Shown here in pieces: positions 1 to 11,589 of a DNA stretch of 64,000 nucleotides. The notes beneath the pieces are model-generated. The model did not search any database and had not been told where the DNA came from. It was given only the letters and a program-made list of their open reading frames with translations. The translations under genes and the position numbers were made by a program. The DNA is from Dromiciops gliroides (taxonomy: Eukaryota > Chordata > Mammalia > Microbiotheria > Microbiotheriidae), in assembly GCF_019393635.1 (NCBI RefSeq), contig NC_057861.1:200011014-200075013 (forward strand). The letters run 5' to 3'. Each line of letters starts with the position of its first letter. Position 1 is the stretch's first letter.

Positions 1-84
1 GGGCTTTGTTTAAATGTATTTTTTAAACATATTTGATTTAATAATTTACATAAGAATTTAGAATTAACTTAAAGGTACAGATTG

Positions 85-175
85 TTTCATTTATTGTATA
101 TGTATTGTATCCAGTTTCTGGCTCAGTTCCTGGCACATAATAGGCACTTAATATATGTTTATTGATTGATTTAAG
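85..175 (+). mobile_element. L2 3' end fragment
   Basis: Contains ctcagttcctggcacataataggcacttaatatatgtttattgattgatt-like sequence typical of the L2 terminus; the upstream part is absent. Confidence 0.5.
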
Positions 176-219
176 AATCTAGATTTCAACCGCATTATTG
201 CTCCAGGAATTTTTAGGTG

Positions 220-540
220 GCTGGGCAGGTAGGTGGCACAGTGGATAGATTGCTGGCCCTGTAGTCAAGAGGACCTGAGTTCAAATCTCACCTCAGACAC
301 TTATTGGCTATGTGACCCTGGGCAAGTCACTTAACCCCAATTGCTTTAAACATTGGGGCCATCTTCAGTTGTCCTGATGTATATCTTGCCACTGGACCTA
401 GATGGCTCTGGAGGAGAGAGTGGGTTTGGTGACCTTGCACAGCCCTTCCTCACGTAAATCCATTTCAGTGCAAGTCATGACATCACCCCAATGTCATGGT
501 CCTCTTTGAGAACGGAGGACAAACAACAACAACAACCCTA
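220..540 (+). mobile_element. Long tRNA-headed SINE with (AAC)n tail
   Basis: The tRNA/CORE head (aggtaggtggcacagtgg … ggcaagtcacttaacccc) continues into a second domain (tcatggtcctctttgagaac ggagg) and ends in (CAA)n. About 320 bp, a different and longer family than the abundant ~150-bp SINE. Confidence 0.75.
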
Positions 541-1572
541 AATTTAGGGGGCTTTGGCCAAAAAGAAGTTAGGCTAGTCCTCAGATGACAGACTTGAGGT
601 CTGTTCCAAGGCCTATATTATTTTAGGAAATATAGTTATCTCTTCCACATCACAATTTTTCCCATTGTGGTTTTGATATATCAAGGGTTGGAATAAGAAA
701 TTAAATAAGAATTTTGGGAATGTTTTGTAGCAGCCGCAGACAACACATGAAGGCCAGCAGATGACATAGAGCTTCTGACAAAACACTTAACCCAAATTTT
801 ACAATAAGATACTGTAAACACCCCATAAAAAGAAAAACAAAAAATTCAGACTTCTCTGGCATGAAGGGAGGACAAAAAATTTTTATTCAGATTTTCCAGA
901 TCGTGGAGGCACCTACCCCTAACCCCTATGATGTGGAAGGGATAACTGTAGGTTAAGTGTATATATCAGCAACATTTGTACACAACCATATACAGAAATA
1001 AATACATTTTAAACATATTTCCTGGAGAAGGGCTCTGACTCCTTGACAGAAGGTAGAAGAGTTGGGAGTCAGCTAGAGCTGTTTATAAAGGTGCCAATAA
1101 TACACAGATGCAGATGATTAATCAGTCTGATGCATGATGGAAAGAGAAAAGCCTTCTTTTGAGGAGATAAACGATCTCATTCTTATTGAAAAAAATAGTA
1201 TTCCAGAAGTTTCATGTTGCTTGCCTATATGCACAGTGGGGTGACAATGTCTCTTCTGGAGTTTCCTAAACCTTTGGAGCAGAATTCATTTTCTTTGTAC
1301 AAAGGACTGGTTAGATAGATAATGAGAATGAAGCACTGGCCACAAAATGGGAAAGCCCATGTTAATCAAAATGGCTCATAGTTAGAGCCTGGAACAGAAG
1401 AAATCCTGTAAAGGGTTTTTAATACTTAATAGATCTGGCTACAGATCTCAGAGGAAGTCATTCTCTTCAAATACAAAGATAGAATGAGACTTATGTGAAA
1501 CAATTATTTTTAACCCTTAAAGGTTACTAGGAAAGGCAGCAGGGTAGGCTGGGAGTGTCCACATGTTTTTTG

Positions 1573-2006
1573 TTTTACTTTTTGTTGTTGTTGTTGTTGT
1601 TTGTCCTTTCATTCTTTTTTTGGGGGGGGGGGCAGGGCAATGAGGGTTAAGTGACTTGTCCAAGGTCACACAGCTGGTAAGTGTCAAGTGTCTGAGGCTG
1701 GATTTGAACTCAAGTCCTCCTGAATACAGGTCCTGTGCTTTATCCACTGTGCCAACTAGCTGCCCTGTTGTTCTTTCGCTCTTGAAGAGAACCATGGCAT
1801 GGGGTGAGATCATGACTTGCAATGAACTGGATTTAAGTGAGGGAGCGCTGTGCAAGGTCACCAAAACCTCACTCTCTCCTCCAGAGTCTTCTGGGTCCAG
1901 TAGCAAGATAAACAACTGGAGATGGCCCCAGGTGTTTAAGGCAATTAGGGTTAAGTGACTTGCCCAGGGTTACACAGCTAGTGTCAGAGGTCAGATTTGA
2001 ACTCAC

Positions 2007-2008
<2 letters not shown>
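1573..2008 (-). mobile_element. Long SINE, reverse, split by a short SINE
   Basis: Antisense copy of the 220-540 family: (GTT)n tail at 1578-1602, body after the nested SINE at 1612-1767, head truncated at a (TA)n tract. Confidence 0.7.
1612..1767 (-). mobile_element. WSINE1-like SINE nested in a long SINE
   Basis: Reverse copy (ggcaatgagggttaagtgac to ccaactagctgccc) with a T/G tract at its tail. Confidence 0.85.

Positions 2009-2054
<46 letters not shown>
2009..2054. repeat. (TA)n microsatellite
   Basis: About 22 TA units joining a truncated SINE to the next SINE. Confidence 0.95.
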
Positions 2055-2056
<2 letters not shown>

Positions 2057-2060
2057 TTTT

Positions 2061-2217
2061 GTTTGGTTGTTTGTTTTTTTTGTGGGGCAATGGGGGTTAA
2101 GTGACTTGCCCAGGGTCACACAGCCGGTAAGTGTCAAGTGTCTGAGGGTGAATTTGAACTCAGGTCCTCCTGAAGCCAGGGTCAGTGCTTTATTCACTGT
2201 GCCACCTAACTGCCCCC
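2061..2217 (-). mobile_element. WSINE1-like SINE, left arm of palindrome
   Basis: Shares private variants with the forward copy at 2247-2412: gtcagtgctttattcactg, gccggtaag, gagggtgaattt. Confidence 0.92.
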
Positions 2218-2246
2218 ACAATTATACTTTTAAAAAATATATACCT

Positions 2247-2412
2247 GGGACAGCTAGGTGGCACAGTGAATAAAGCACTGACCCTGGCTTCAGGAGGACC
2301 TGAGTTCAAATCCACCCTCAGACACTTGACACTTACCGGCTGTGTGACCCTGGGCAAGTCACTTAACCCCCATTGCCCCACAAAAAAACCAAACAAATAA
2401 ATAAATAAAAAC
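2247..2412 (+). mobile_element. WSINE1-like SINE, right arm of palindrome
   Basis: About 98% identical to the reverse complement of 2082-2217, 29 bp away. Confidence 0.92.
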
Positions 2413-2691
2413 CCCATAATTGTATGGAAAAATGTGCCATCTTCTCAATTGACCAATTTATGATAAAACTAGTCATTTGAAATAACAAGAGCATAGCACC
2501 AGCACCAAAGTTCACCTGTTGGGAGCTTAGATGTATCACAGGCATATTTTCTAAGAGGTAATATGCAGTCTTACATTGGCTAGCTTTGCAAAGTAAAAAC
2601 TATTTAGTGACTGCAAAATTCCTAGGATGGATTTAAAGTGGAAATCTGGAACTCACATTGTTTGAACTAGACTAGAGTTAAAAGATGGGCA

Positions 2692-2879
2692 GCTAGGTGG
2701 CTAAGTGAAAAGTGCACCAAGCCTGGAGTCAGACTCATCTTCATGGGTTCAAATCTGGCATCAGATACTTACTAGCTATGTGAAAGAAATGGGAAACTAC
2801 TCCAGTTTCTTTGCTAAGAAATCCCAGATGGGGGTCACAAAGAGTCAGATATGACTGAAACAACTAAACAAGAGTTGAG
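2692..2879 (+). mobile_element. RTE-tailed SINE
   Basis: tRNA-type head (gggcagctaggtggctaagt) and a tail agatgggggtcacaaagagt cagatatgactgaaacaact, like the 3' end of RTE/BovB LINEs that mobilise such SINEs. Diverged. Confidence 0.65.
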
Positions 2880-3199
2880 GATACATTACAATGGCTGGCA
2901 GAAATTTGATCCTTGATCTATATACCATATTAAAAGAAAGTGTTGGGCTAATCTTGTATTCAATTTATCATGAAGATATTTCAGTTTTCCTTGGCTGAAG
3001 AAAAGGCAATGAAAATGAGTTTGCAAAAGAGATAGTAGAGCTGAATAATGGGCATATTTTTAATTTTGAGTGACCATTCTTCTAGGGCAGGGGTTCTTAA
3101 AGTGTTCTTAATGACAGCTGATGGTATTCAGACTGTTTTCTATCACTTTAATGTTTATAACAATATAATATCTACACTCCAGGAAGAATTTATTTTTGT

Positions 3200-3445
3200 T
3201 CTCTCTTGAGAGGGTTAGCCTGGAAAACTAGATAGAGACCTGGCCAAGGAGCCAGGATAAAATCTTGCCACTGATATCCCTACCCACCCCTTCTCCCCTC
3301 CCCCACCTATGAAACTAGGCAAATAATTTGATTTCTCACTGCCCCAAGCAGTTTGTGAATACTATAAATTGCTAAGCAAGTGCCATTGACAAAGTTTCCC
3401 AACTGGGAGTTCTCTATACCAATGAAATCACAGGTCTGGTTCGAA
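3200..3445 (+). mobile_element. Older marsupial SINE
   Basis: Ends tgggagttctctataccaat gaaatcacaggtc, a tail shared with copies near 35.1 and 25.6 kb. The head is diverged. Confidence 0.45.
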
Positions 3446-3759
3446 AATAAAATCTCTTCTTAACATCTCCTCAGAATTAATCCAACCTTTTTCATGAATC
3501 ATGAGTAGTTTCTGGTTTTTGTGGTAGGGAGTGTGGGAGGAGGAAGAGGATCTTGAAGGAACAGTGCATAAGTGCATAAGGCAATTGTCCCTTGGGCATT
3601 GTGACCCTGCCAGAGTGGTCTGTGGAATGAAAAGCCCTGGAAATTAGAGGGAAGGACAGTGGGTGTGCATTAAACAAGCAAAAACAAAACCAAAAACCCT
3701 TGTCTGAATTTTATTTCTAATAATAAAAATAATCATAACAACTAGTATTAATAAAGTGC

Positions 3760-3888
3760 TTTAAGATTTGGAAAGAACTTAGTCACACAGCTACAGTTAG
3801 TAGGCGTCTGAGACTGAATTTGAATTCAGATTTCCCTGACTCTAGGTCCAGTGCTATGCCCAATGTAACCACCTAGCTGCCTTCTTTC
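3760..3888 (-). mobile_element. MIR-like SINE fragment
   Basis: tcacacagctacagttagta … tccctgactctaggtccagt … ccacctagctgcc; an older CORE-SINE in reverse. Confidence 0.55.
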
Positions 3889-6289
3889 TGTTTTCTAACC
3901 AAAGATGATGAATGTTCTGTGTTTCCCTTCTAGTCACCTGGGCTTCAGAAACAACCACTTTTTTCTTGCTTTATTTCAGTTAGACTTTGTTTATTCAGGA
4001 GCAGAACTTCATCTTCCATTTCTGAACTTCTTTGAATGCTCCATTCAAAGCATGAGTTAAACATCATGTGAGTTTTCCCGGAGTTAAACATCATGTGAGT
4101 TTTTCCAGAAAGAGTTGGAAAAAAACACGGGACTTAAATGCTTTATTTTAATTAGATGAAGACAGTTAAGAAAATATTAGATTGTGCTGGAAAGACAATG
4201 ATTTGAGGGGAGGAGGGCAGGGAAAGAGATGTCTTCCTTAAATTCTGGTTTGGGAACTTAGATGACACATGGTCTACTTTTAGTTCTTGTGACCTAGTAA
4301 GAAATCTAGTATCACTGGTACTTTCAAGAAAGAGAAAAAAAAAACCCCAACAAACAAGCAATTGTAACACATCTTCAGCAAAGTGTCCATTCACTAGTTT
4401 GATTTTCCCCAACCTGGTCCCAACAAGAGATTTGGTATTCTATGAGCTGCTATCATTTAGACTCTGATCAGGGGAGATCCTGAGCAATGCTCACTCTGCT
4501 ACCCCAACCTGCACTAGCAAAGGATCAAGTGACTTGTAGTGTCGCAGGTTATAGGACTTTTTCTCCACGATTTCTCCCCCATGGGTGGGTGAGCATTCAC
4601 TGTGGTTCTTTCTTGATCCTGAGTTCCAGATACCTTAATATCAGACCTTGTCCCCTTTTTGGCTTATGCCTGTTGGACTGTATCCATTTACAGTTCAGCT
4701 AGCATGCCTGTGTTCTCCACTCCTTACCTCCGGTTTTTCATCAGAAATACGGACCTAAACATTTCCTCAAAACTTTAGACTATTTCCGAAGGGGTTCCCT
4801 GACTCACCTGAGACTCTCCAGGAACAAAGCAGGCAGGGAGTTGGGGAACAGGGTGCTTAGAGTTGTTAAATTCAACACATCCCTGTATGGTCAGTATCAC
4901 CTATCTTCCTTAGTAATATATAACCTCTTTCCATTTTGATGTATATATTTCACAATGATAAAATACCAGATCAATTATTTTTTGCCTCTGTTCTACAGTA
5001 TTGAGTACACAGTAGGTATCTTACACATACAGTGAAAAGTCTGTCTGATATTGATTTGAGCAATGAACACTTGAGAATAAATAATTAATAAAACCAATAA
5101 AACTTTGATGAGCAGGAATCCTAACCATGCCCTATTTAATATTGTGTTTATGCAAACCATTTTCATTACTATCCTTACCAGTAAGAGAAAAATAAGAGGG
5201 GGAAAAAGAATCCACCTAGATGGATTAATTAAGCGAAATACTGAACTCCAAAAAAGTTTGAATTTTCTAAAGTTTTAAAAGAAAAGCCATTTTATTCTTT
5301 TCAAGCACATATAAGAATCAAAACTGTCAAGTATTTCTACAGAGCCTGACTTAATATATAAGACCCATCTGTACTAGCAAGACTACTCATATAGGAAGCT
5401 CAAGTCTCGTTTTCCTTAAATAAGCTAAACATGACTCCTGTAATCTTGTCACTCTGTACATCCATTCTTTTCTCTGGCCTGGATCAAATGATCACCAATC
5501 TTAATCAGCAGTCGGGATGGAGGTGCTTTTTCTGTACTCACCATTCTTTTTAATTTGGGATCCATTTGGATGATGATCTGAGCCCTGAAGCAGTGACCTT
5601 GGACCCCAAAGGGAAAAGAAGAGAGAATGAAAGCAGGAGGCACTGAGCCAGTTCCATTTAATAGCTGTACAAACGCCCCGTCAGTTCATGCCCCCTCTCA
5701 AGAAGATGAGGGTCACATGATGGAGCTATTTTCATTATGAAAACAAAGATGCTTCAGAGAAATCCAGTCAGTTCTACAGTTGAGAAAGAAAGAAACAATG
5801 TGTCCCATACTAACAATGGGATGAGATAGTGGTCTGAAGGTCATCAGATGCTATTGATAACCAACTAGCTCAGGGACCTTCTAGGGTCACTGACTAGGAT
5901 ATAAAACAAAGGGTGAGAATCTTTCAAACATCCAGTTATTGATTCCAGGTGCTTAGAGAGGTAGATTAATGCATTCAATCTAGTAAGAGTGCCTTTAAGT
6001 GCTCAGGGATGATGGGCCATAAATGAAAACTTCCCCCCAAATGCTTTCCTCTTCCTAATTTTTTTAAAGTATTTTATTATTTTCCAGTTACATATAAGGA
6101 TAGTTTTCAACATTTGTTTTCACAGGATTTTTAGTTCCAAATTTTTTTCTCCTCCCCTCCCTTCCCTCCCTCCTCCCCATCCTCCCTTCCCTCTCTCCTC
6201 CCCACCTCCCTTCCCTCCCTCCTCCCCAAGATGGAAAGTAGTCTGATATAGGTTGTATATTTATAATCACATTAAACATATTTCTTTTT

Positions 6290-6443
6290 TTTCTTTTTCT
6301 TTTTTATTTGCGGGGCAATGGGGTTAATGACTTGCCTAGGGTCACACAGCTAGTAAGTGTCAAGTGTCTGAGGCTGGATTTGAAGTCAGGTACTCTTGAA
6401 TCCAGGGCCAGTGCTTTATCCACTGCACCACCTAGCCGCCCCC
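6290..6443 (-). mobile_element. WSINE1-like SINE
   Basis: Reverse copy inside the 6-kb L1; T-rich tail at the low-coordinate end. Confidence 0.9.
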
Positions 6444-6938
6444 AAAAATATTTCTACATTAATCATCTTGTGTAAGAATCAGAGCACAAGGGGGAAAACC
6501 TCAAAAAAGAAGGGAAAAAAAAAAACCAGTCCAAAAGTAGAAACAGTATGGTTCAATCTGCATTCATAATTCACAGTTCTTTTTTCTGGAAGTTGAGAAC
6601 ACTTTCTATCATGAGTTCTTTGAAACTTTTGGATCACTGCACTGTTAAGAAGAACCAAGTCTATCACCATTGTTCATCACACAATGTTGATGTTACTATG
6701 TACAATGTTTTCCAGGTTCTGCTCATCTCACTCAGCATCAGTTCATGTAAGTCCTTCCAGGTTTCTCTGAACTCCTCCTGCTCATCGTTTCTTCGAGGAT
6801 CATCCTGTTTGTCATTTCCTATAGCACAAGACCATTCCACTACATTCATATAGCACAGCTTTTCCCATCATTCTTCAATTGATGGACATTCCCTTGATTC
6901 TCAATTCTTAGCCTCCTCCAAGAGTTGCTATAAATATT

Positions 6939-7107
6939 ATTTATTTATTTATTTATTTAATTTTTTTTTTAGTGAGGCAATTGGGGTTAAGTGACTTGCT
7001 GAGGGGTCACACAGCTAGTAAGTGTTAAGTGTCTGAGGCTGGATTTGAACTCAGGTACACCTGACTCCAGGGCTGGTGCTCTCTCGACTGTGCCACCTAG
7101 CTAACCC
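6939..7107 (-). mobile_element. WSINE1-like SINE with TSD
   Basis: 12-bp TSD GCTATAAATATT at 6927-6938 and 7108-7119, within L1 sequence. Confidence 0.92.
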
Positions 7108-7890
7108 GCTATAAATATTTTTTGCACAATTTTTCTCCCTTTTCTCTTTTTCATGATTACTATTGTTAACTGTTTCCCTTCCATCCTATTCCCTTCCCCA
7201 TGACTTTTATTCTATTATCCATCTTCTTTCATCCTATCACTCTTCCGAAAGGGATTTGCTTTAGTCTGTCCCCTCCCCCACTCTGCCCTTCGTTCTTTTG
7301 CCCCTCTCTCTTTATCCCCTTCCCCTCCTATTTTCCTGCAGGGTTAGAGAGATTACTCCATCCAATTGAGTGTGTACATTATTCCCTCTTTGAGCCAATT
7401 CTGATGAGTGTTAGGCTCCTTTACTGCTCAGATTAAATAGATTACTCCACCCAGTTGGGTGTGTGTGTTAGTCCCTCCTTGAGGCAGCTCTGTCCTCTTC
7501 CTAATTTATAACACTATCATCCAAGCTTCATACCAAAGTGTCATTTTTGACTCCTCACTTTCTCTTACTCCCCCCCTCCCCCACTCAATCAGTTGCCAAG
7601 GCCTGTAGGTTTTACCTTTCCTAACATCTGTCTTGTATGGTCCTTTCTCTCATCTGACACTGTCACCACCCTAGTACAGGTGCTCATCACCTCTTGTCTG
7701 AACTATTCCAACAGCCTGCCAATTGGTCCACCCACCATATCAGCTCAGCCTTCACAGCTATCAAAGTGATCATCCTAAAGCACTGGTTTGACCATATTAC
7801 TACCCCACCATTTCCCTCCCACCCCCTACATACAAACACACGCACTCAATAAATTTCAGTGGCTCCCTATCTCCTCTAGAAGCAAATATG

Positions 7891-8046
7891 TTTATTTGTT
7901 TGTTTTTGGTGAGGCAACTGGGGTTAAGTGACTTGCCCAGGGTCACACAGCTAGTAAGTGTTAAGTGTCTGAGGCCTCATTTGAACTCAGGTCCTCCTGA
8001 ATCCAGGGCCGTTGCTTTATCCACTGCACCACCTAGCTGCCCCTGT
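7891..8046 (-). mobile_element. WSINE1-like SINE with TSD
   Basis: 13-bp TSD AGAAGCAAATATG at 7878-7890 and 8047-8059, splitting the L2. Confidence 0.92.
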
Positions 8047-8340
8047 AGAAGCAAATATGAAATCCATTGTTTGGCCCTGGGAGTTTTTTGTAATCTACCC
8101 ACTCCACCACCCCCTACCAGTCTTCTTACACCTTATATCTCTCCACCCCATATGCTCAGCAATCCAGTGACACTAGGCCCCTTGCTGTTCCTTGCACATC
8201 TCCCAACCCTGGGCGAGTTCATTGGCTGTCCTCTATGCTTAGAATGACCTCCCTCTTCATCTCTGCATTCTGGTTCTCTTGGCTTCCTTCAAATACCACC
8301 AAAAATCCTCCCTTCTACAGGAAGCCTTTCTTGATTCCTC

Positions 8341-8487
8341 TTTTTTTTTTCCCCTTGCAGGGAAATAAGGGTTAAGTGATTTGCCCAGGGTCACACAGCT
8401 AGTGTCAAGTGTCTGAGACTGGATTTGAACTCAGGTCCTCCTGAATCCAGGGCTGGTGCTTTATCCACTGTGCCACCTAGCTGCACC
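8341..8487 (-). mobile_element. WSINE1-like SINE
   Basis: Second insertion into the same L2; ATTCCTCTT appears on both sides. Confidence 0.9.
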
Positions 8488-8727
8488 CCCTCCATTCCTC
8501 TTAATTGTAGTACCTTGCTGCTATTAGTTATTTCCAATTAATCCTATGTATGGTTTCTTGGTATATAGTTGTTTGTATGTTATCTCCCCCACTGAGCTCC
8601 CTGGGAAAAGGGATTGTCTCTAACCTTTCTTTACATCCTCAGCAGCTAGAATAGTGCCTGGCACATAGAATGTGCTTAATGAATGTTTATTGACTGACAG
8701 AAATTGAAGAATTTGTTAGGTTCCTTA

Positions 8728-8827
8728 GTGCTCTTTTTTTTTTTTGGAATAAAGGAACATATTTATTGGGGTACGAGAGAAACTGACTGGGAGGAAGGTT
8801 TAAAAAACTTTCCTCCCCCTAGTGCTC
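8728..8827 (-). pseudogene. 3' end of an unidentified processed transcript
   Basis: On the minus strand about 70 bp ends CCAATAAATATGTTCC…TTCC followed by 13 A's, with TAGTGCTC repeated on both sides (about 8728-8735 and 8820-8827). An AATAAA about 20 bases before a poly(A) tail plus a TSD point to a severely 5'-truncated processed pseudogene. Source gene not recognised. Confidence 0.55.
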
Positions 8828-8828
8828 T

Positions 8829-8976
8829 TTTTTTTTTTAGTGAGGCAATGGGGGTTAAGTGACTTGCCCAGGGTCACACAGCTAGTAAGTGTCAAGTGTC
8901 TGAGGCCGGATTTGAACTCAGGTACTCCTGACTCCAGGGCCAGTGCTCTATCCACTGTACCACCTAGCTGCTCCCG
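8829..8976 (-). mobile_element. WSINE1-like SINE
   Basis: Next to the processed fragment; CTAGTGCTC recurs at 8983-8991, so it used nearly the same target. Confidence 0.9.
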
Positions 8977-9029
8977 AAACCCCTAGTGCTCCTAAAGGAT
9001 TGACTATAGCCTAGAGCAGGGGTTCTTTT

Positions 9030-9112
9030 TTTTTTTTTTGAACAAAAGTATTTTGTTATTTTCCAGTTATATGTAGAGATAGTTTTCAACATTTGTTTTT
9101 ATAAGATTTCCA
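9030..9112 (-). mobile_element. Short L1 3' end fragment
   Basis: T tract followed by the antisense L1 3' end (gtattttgttattttccagt). Interrupted by the SINE at 9113-9266. Confidence 0.6.
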
Positions 9113-9266
9113 GGGGCAGCTAGGTGGCACAGTGGATAGAACACTGGCCCTGGATTCAGGAGGACCTGAGTTCAAATCCGGCCTCAGACACTTGACACTT
9201 AACAACTAGGTGACCTTGGGCAAGTCACTTAACCCCAACTGTCTCACACACACAAAAAATAAATAA
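9113..9266 (+). mobile_element. WSINE1-like SINE
   Basis: Forward copy inserted in a short L1 3' end; tail AAAATAAATAAAATAAA. Confidence 0.9.
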
Positions 9267-9344
9267 AATAAAGAGTATAGAGGAGTCTTGAGACCAAAAA
9301 GTTGAGGAACCATTACTTTAGAACCTACTTCAGTGTACTTTCCA

Positions 9345-9530
9345 TAGAATGTTAAAGCTAGAAAAGACCTTAGATCATGTAGCAGAATCCCTTCATTTTA
9401 CAAATGAGGAAATAAAGATGCAGAAAGGCTAAGTAATTTGAAATCACATGGCAGCTAGTTATTGGCTGAAAACCAGGGTTTGAATTGAGGTTTTCTCACT
9501 TCTATTCCAGTGTACCTTCTACTCCATCAC
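9345..9530 (-). mobile_element. MIR-like SINE
   Basis: cattttacaaatgaggaaat … ctaagtaatttgaaatcacatgg … ttctactccatcacactg; reverse MIR. Confidence 0.6.
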
Positions 9531-9639
9531 ACTGATTCACTCACTTTGTACTTACTCAAAAGTAGGAAAAATGAAGTATGTTAATGGGTTGCTAGTAATG
9601 CTTCTTGGATGCTAGCTTAGGTTTCTTTTCTTTTCTTTT

Positions 9640-9788
9640 TTTTTTAAATAAAAGCATTTTATTATTTTCCAATTACATGTAAAGATAGCTTTCAGAATTT
9701 GTTTACATAAGATTTCCAATTTCAAATTTTTCTCCCTCCCTCCTCTCTCCTCCCCCAGACAGCAGGCAATCCGATATAGGTTATAAAT

Positions 9789-9857
<69 letters not shown>

Positions 9858-10301
9858 TATACATAACAACATTAAGCATATTTCTGCATCAGTCATGCTA
9901 TAAGAGAAGAATCAGAGCAATAAGGAAAAACCTCAAAATAGAAAAACAACAGCACCAAAAACAAAAGAAATAGTATGGTTCAATCAGCATCCATATTCCA
10001 CAGTTTTGTTTTGTTTTGTTTTTCTGGATTTGGAGAGCCTTTTCCATCATGAGTCCCCTGGAACTTTCTTGTACCATTGTATTGGTGAGAAGATTTCAGT
10101 CTATCACAGTTGATAAACACATAATGTTGATGATACTGTGTATAATGTTCTTCTGGTTCTGCTCATCTCACTCATCATCAGTTCATGCAAGTCTTTCCAG
10201 ATTTCTCTGAACTTCTCATGCTCATTGTTTCTTGCAGCACAATAAAATTCCATTACGTTCACATACCACAACTTGTTCAGCCATTCCCCAACTGATGGGC
10301 A
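9640..10301 (-). mobile_element. L1 3' end fragment
   Basis: Antisense L1 3' UTR and ORF2 C-terminus (minus strand: YCAARNNEHEKFREIWKDLH, LMMSEMSRTRRTLYTV). Contains an (AT)n/(AC)n tract and is followed by a SINE. Confidence 0.75.
9793..9858. repeat. (AT)n-(AC)n microsatellite
   Basis: About 45 bp of alternating AT followed by (AC)n, in the L1 3' UTR at the position where other copies have a short ATATAT run. Confidence 0.9.
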
Positions 10302-10439
10302 ATTGTGAGGCAATTGAGGTTAAGTGACTTGTCCAGGGTCACACAGCTAGTAAGTGTCAAATGTCTGAGGCTGGATATGAACTCAGGTACTCCTGACTCC
10401 AGGGCTGGTACTCTCTCCACTGCACCACCTAGCTGCCCC
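10302..10439 (-). mobile_element. WSINE1-like SINE
   Basis: Reverse copy joined directly to the 9.6-kb L1 fragment. Confidence 0.9.
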
Positions 10440-10925
10440 TGTTTTCTTTAAATTCACTCAATTTTCCAGAGACTCTGGCCAGGCATCAGCAGTACTGAAG
10501 GAATTTGGAAAGTGCCCCTATATTGCTCTTCCATTCTCAATGAAATAATAGGACAAAAAAATTAAGATGAATAAGTGGAAGATGGAGCAATTCTTGATCT
10601 CCATTCCTGGCCCTACTGTCTCTCTTCCTTGGCATTGCTCCTTAAAAAGGAGAGGAATTCAAAATAAATTTCTGAAATATGATGAAAATTTTCCAAATGT
10701 CGGTGCTGATTTGGGGTAAATGGCTAACTCTCAGATGGGATTTTTTTTAGCTAGAGTACTTAGTACGTAGCTTTTCTGAGCCCTGTGAAGGCTGGGCATT
10801 CTCTGGCATACCACACAGCTTCATCTGAAGGAATGAAGATGATCAATATGTTGGATGTTCTGCATTGGAAGTGGATTTGATCAATAATCATGACATCTGG
10901 CAGATAGCATTATAAGAGTGAACTA

Positions 10926-11078
10926 AGGGCAGTTAGGTGGCACAGTGGATAGAGCACCGGCCCTGGACTCAGGAGTACCTGAGTTCAAATCCGGCCTCAG
11001 ACACTTAACACTTACTAGCTGTGTGGCCCTGGGCAAGTCACTTAACCCCCATTGCCTCACTAAAATAAAAAAAAAAAG
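10926..11078 (+). mobile_element. WSINE1-like SINE
   Basis: Forward; followed 15 bp later by another copy. GAATGAACTAAGG/GAGTGAACTAA flank both, suggesting repeated use of one target. Confidence 0.9.
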
Positions 11079-11092
11079 AATGAACTAAGGGG

Positions 11093-11241
11093 GAAGCTGC
11101 TGGGTGGCGAAGTGAATAGAGCACCAGCCCTGGATTCAGGAGGACCTGAGTTCAAATCCATCCTCAGACACTTGACACTTACTAGCTGTGTGACCCTGGG
11201 CAAGTCACTTAACCCTCATTGCCCTGCCCCCCCAAAAAAAG
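11093..11241 (+). mobile_element. WSINE1-like SINE
   Basis: Forward; GAGTGAACTAA reappears after its tail. Confidence 0.9.
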
Positions 11242-11403
11242 AGTGAACTAAAATTTTTTTTATGTTAATGAATTATTTGAGCAATTGTAAAAGAAAATTA
11301 AAATCTGATTTTATGTTATTGAATCAAGAGGGAAAGGTGATATTTCAGTGCAGTTTGTGTGAAGGTGTTTTATGTTTATGGTTGTCAATCTGAAAAATTT
11401 GTA

Positions 11404-11583
11404 GAAATGCCCAAGTTAGCAAGAATAGATAGAAGTATTCACAGAAAAGCAAAACAACTAAGAGACTATAGTAAGCACACCAAAGATGTGCCAGTGAGGC
11501 CCAAGCATTACCATGAACTGGACTGTTTAAGAAAGAAGCATGCATGGAACCCAGCCAGGGCCAGATGTACCAGGCACAACTGA
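11404..11583 (+). other. Unidentified short open stretch
   Basis: Begins MPKLARIDRSIHRKAKQ, is rich in Lys/Arg/His and runs about 60 codons (74 from an upstream ATG at 11359) outside any recognised repeat. No family recognised and no splice or promoter evidence; it may be chance or a remnant of an old insertion. Confidence 0.2.
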
Positions 11584-11589
11584 ACCTCG

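Larger units (their letters stand above)
6062..7440 (-). mobile_element. L1 3' region with nested SINEs
   Basis: 6062-6938 is antisense L1 3' UTR and ORF2 C-terminus (minus strand: LHELMLSEMSRTWKTLY). It is followed after a SINE by more L1-like sequence and a polypyrimidine spacer (7120-7440). SINEs are at 6290-6443 and 6939-7107. Confidence 0.7.
7510..8700 (+). mobile_element. L2 LINE 3' end
   Basis: Ancient L2: runs through cagtggctccctat, tcctccctt…aggaagcctttc and tgagctccctgggaaaagggattgtctct to the terminal agtgcctggcacatagaatgtgcttaatgaatgtttattgactgac. Two SINEs are nested in it. Confidence 0.8.

Noticed and set aside
6150..6230. CCCTTCCCTCC tracts as a regulatory or satellite array
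   Set aside because: They are the normal polypyrimidine part of antisense L1 3' UTRs and recur in every L1 copy here.
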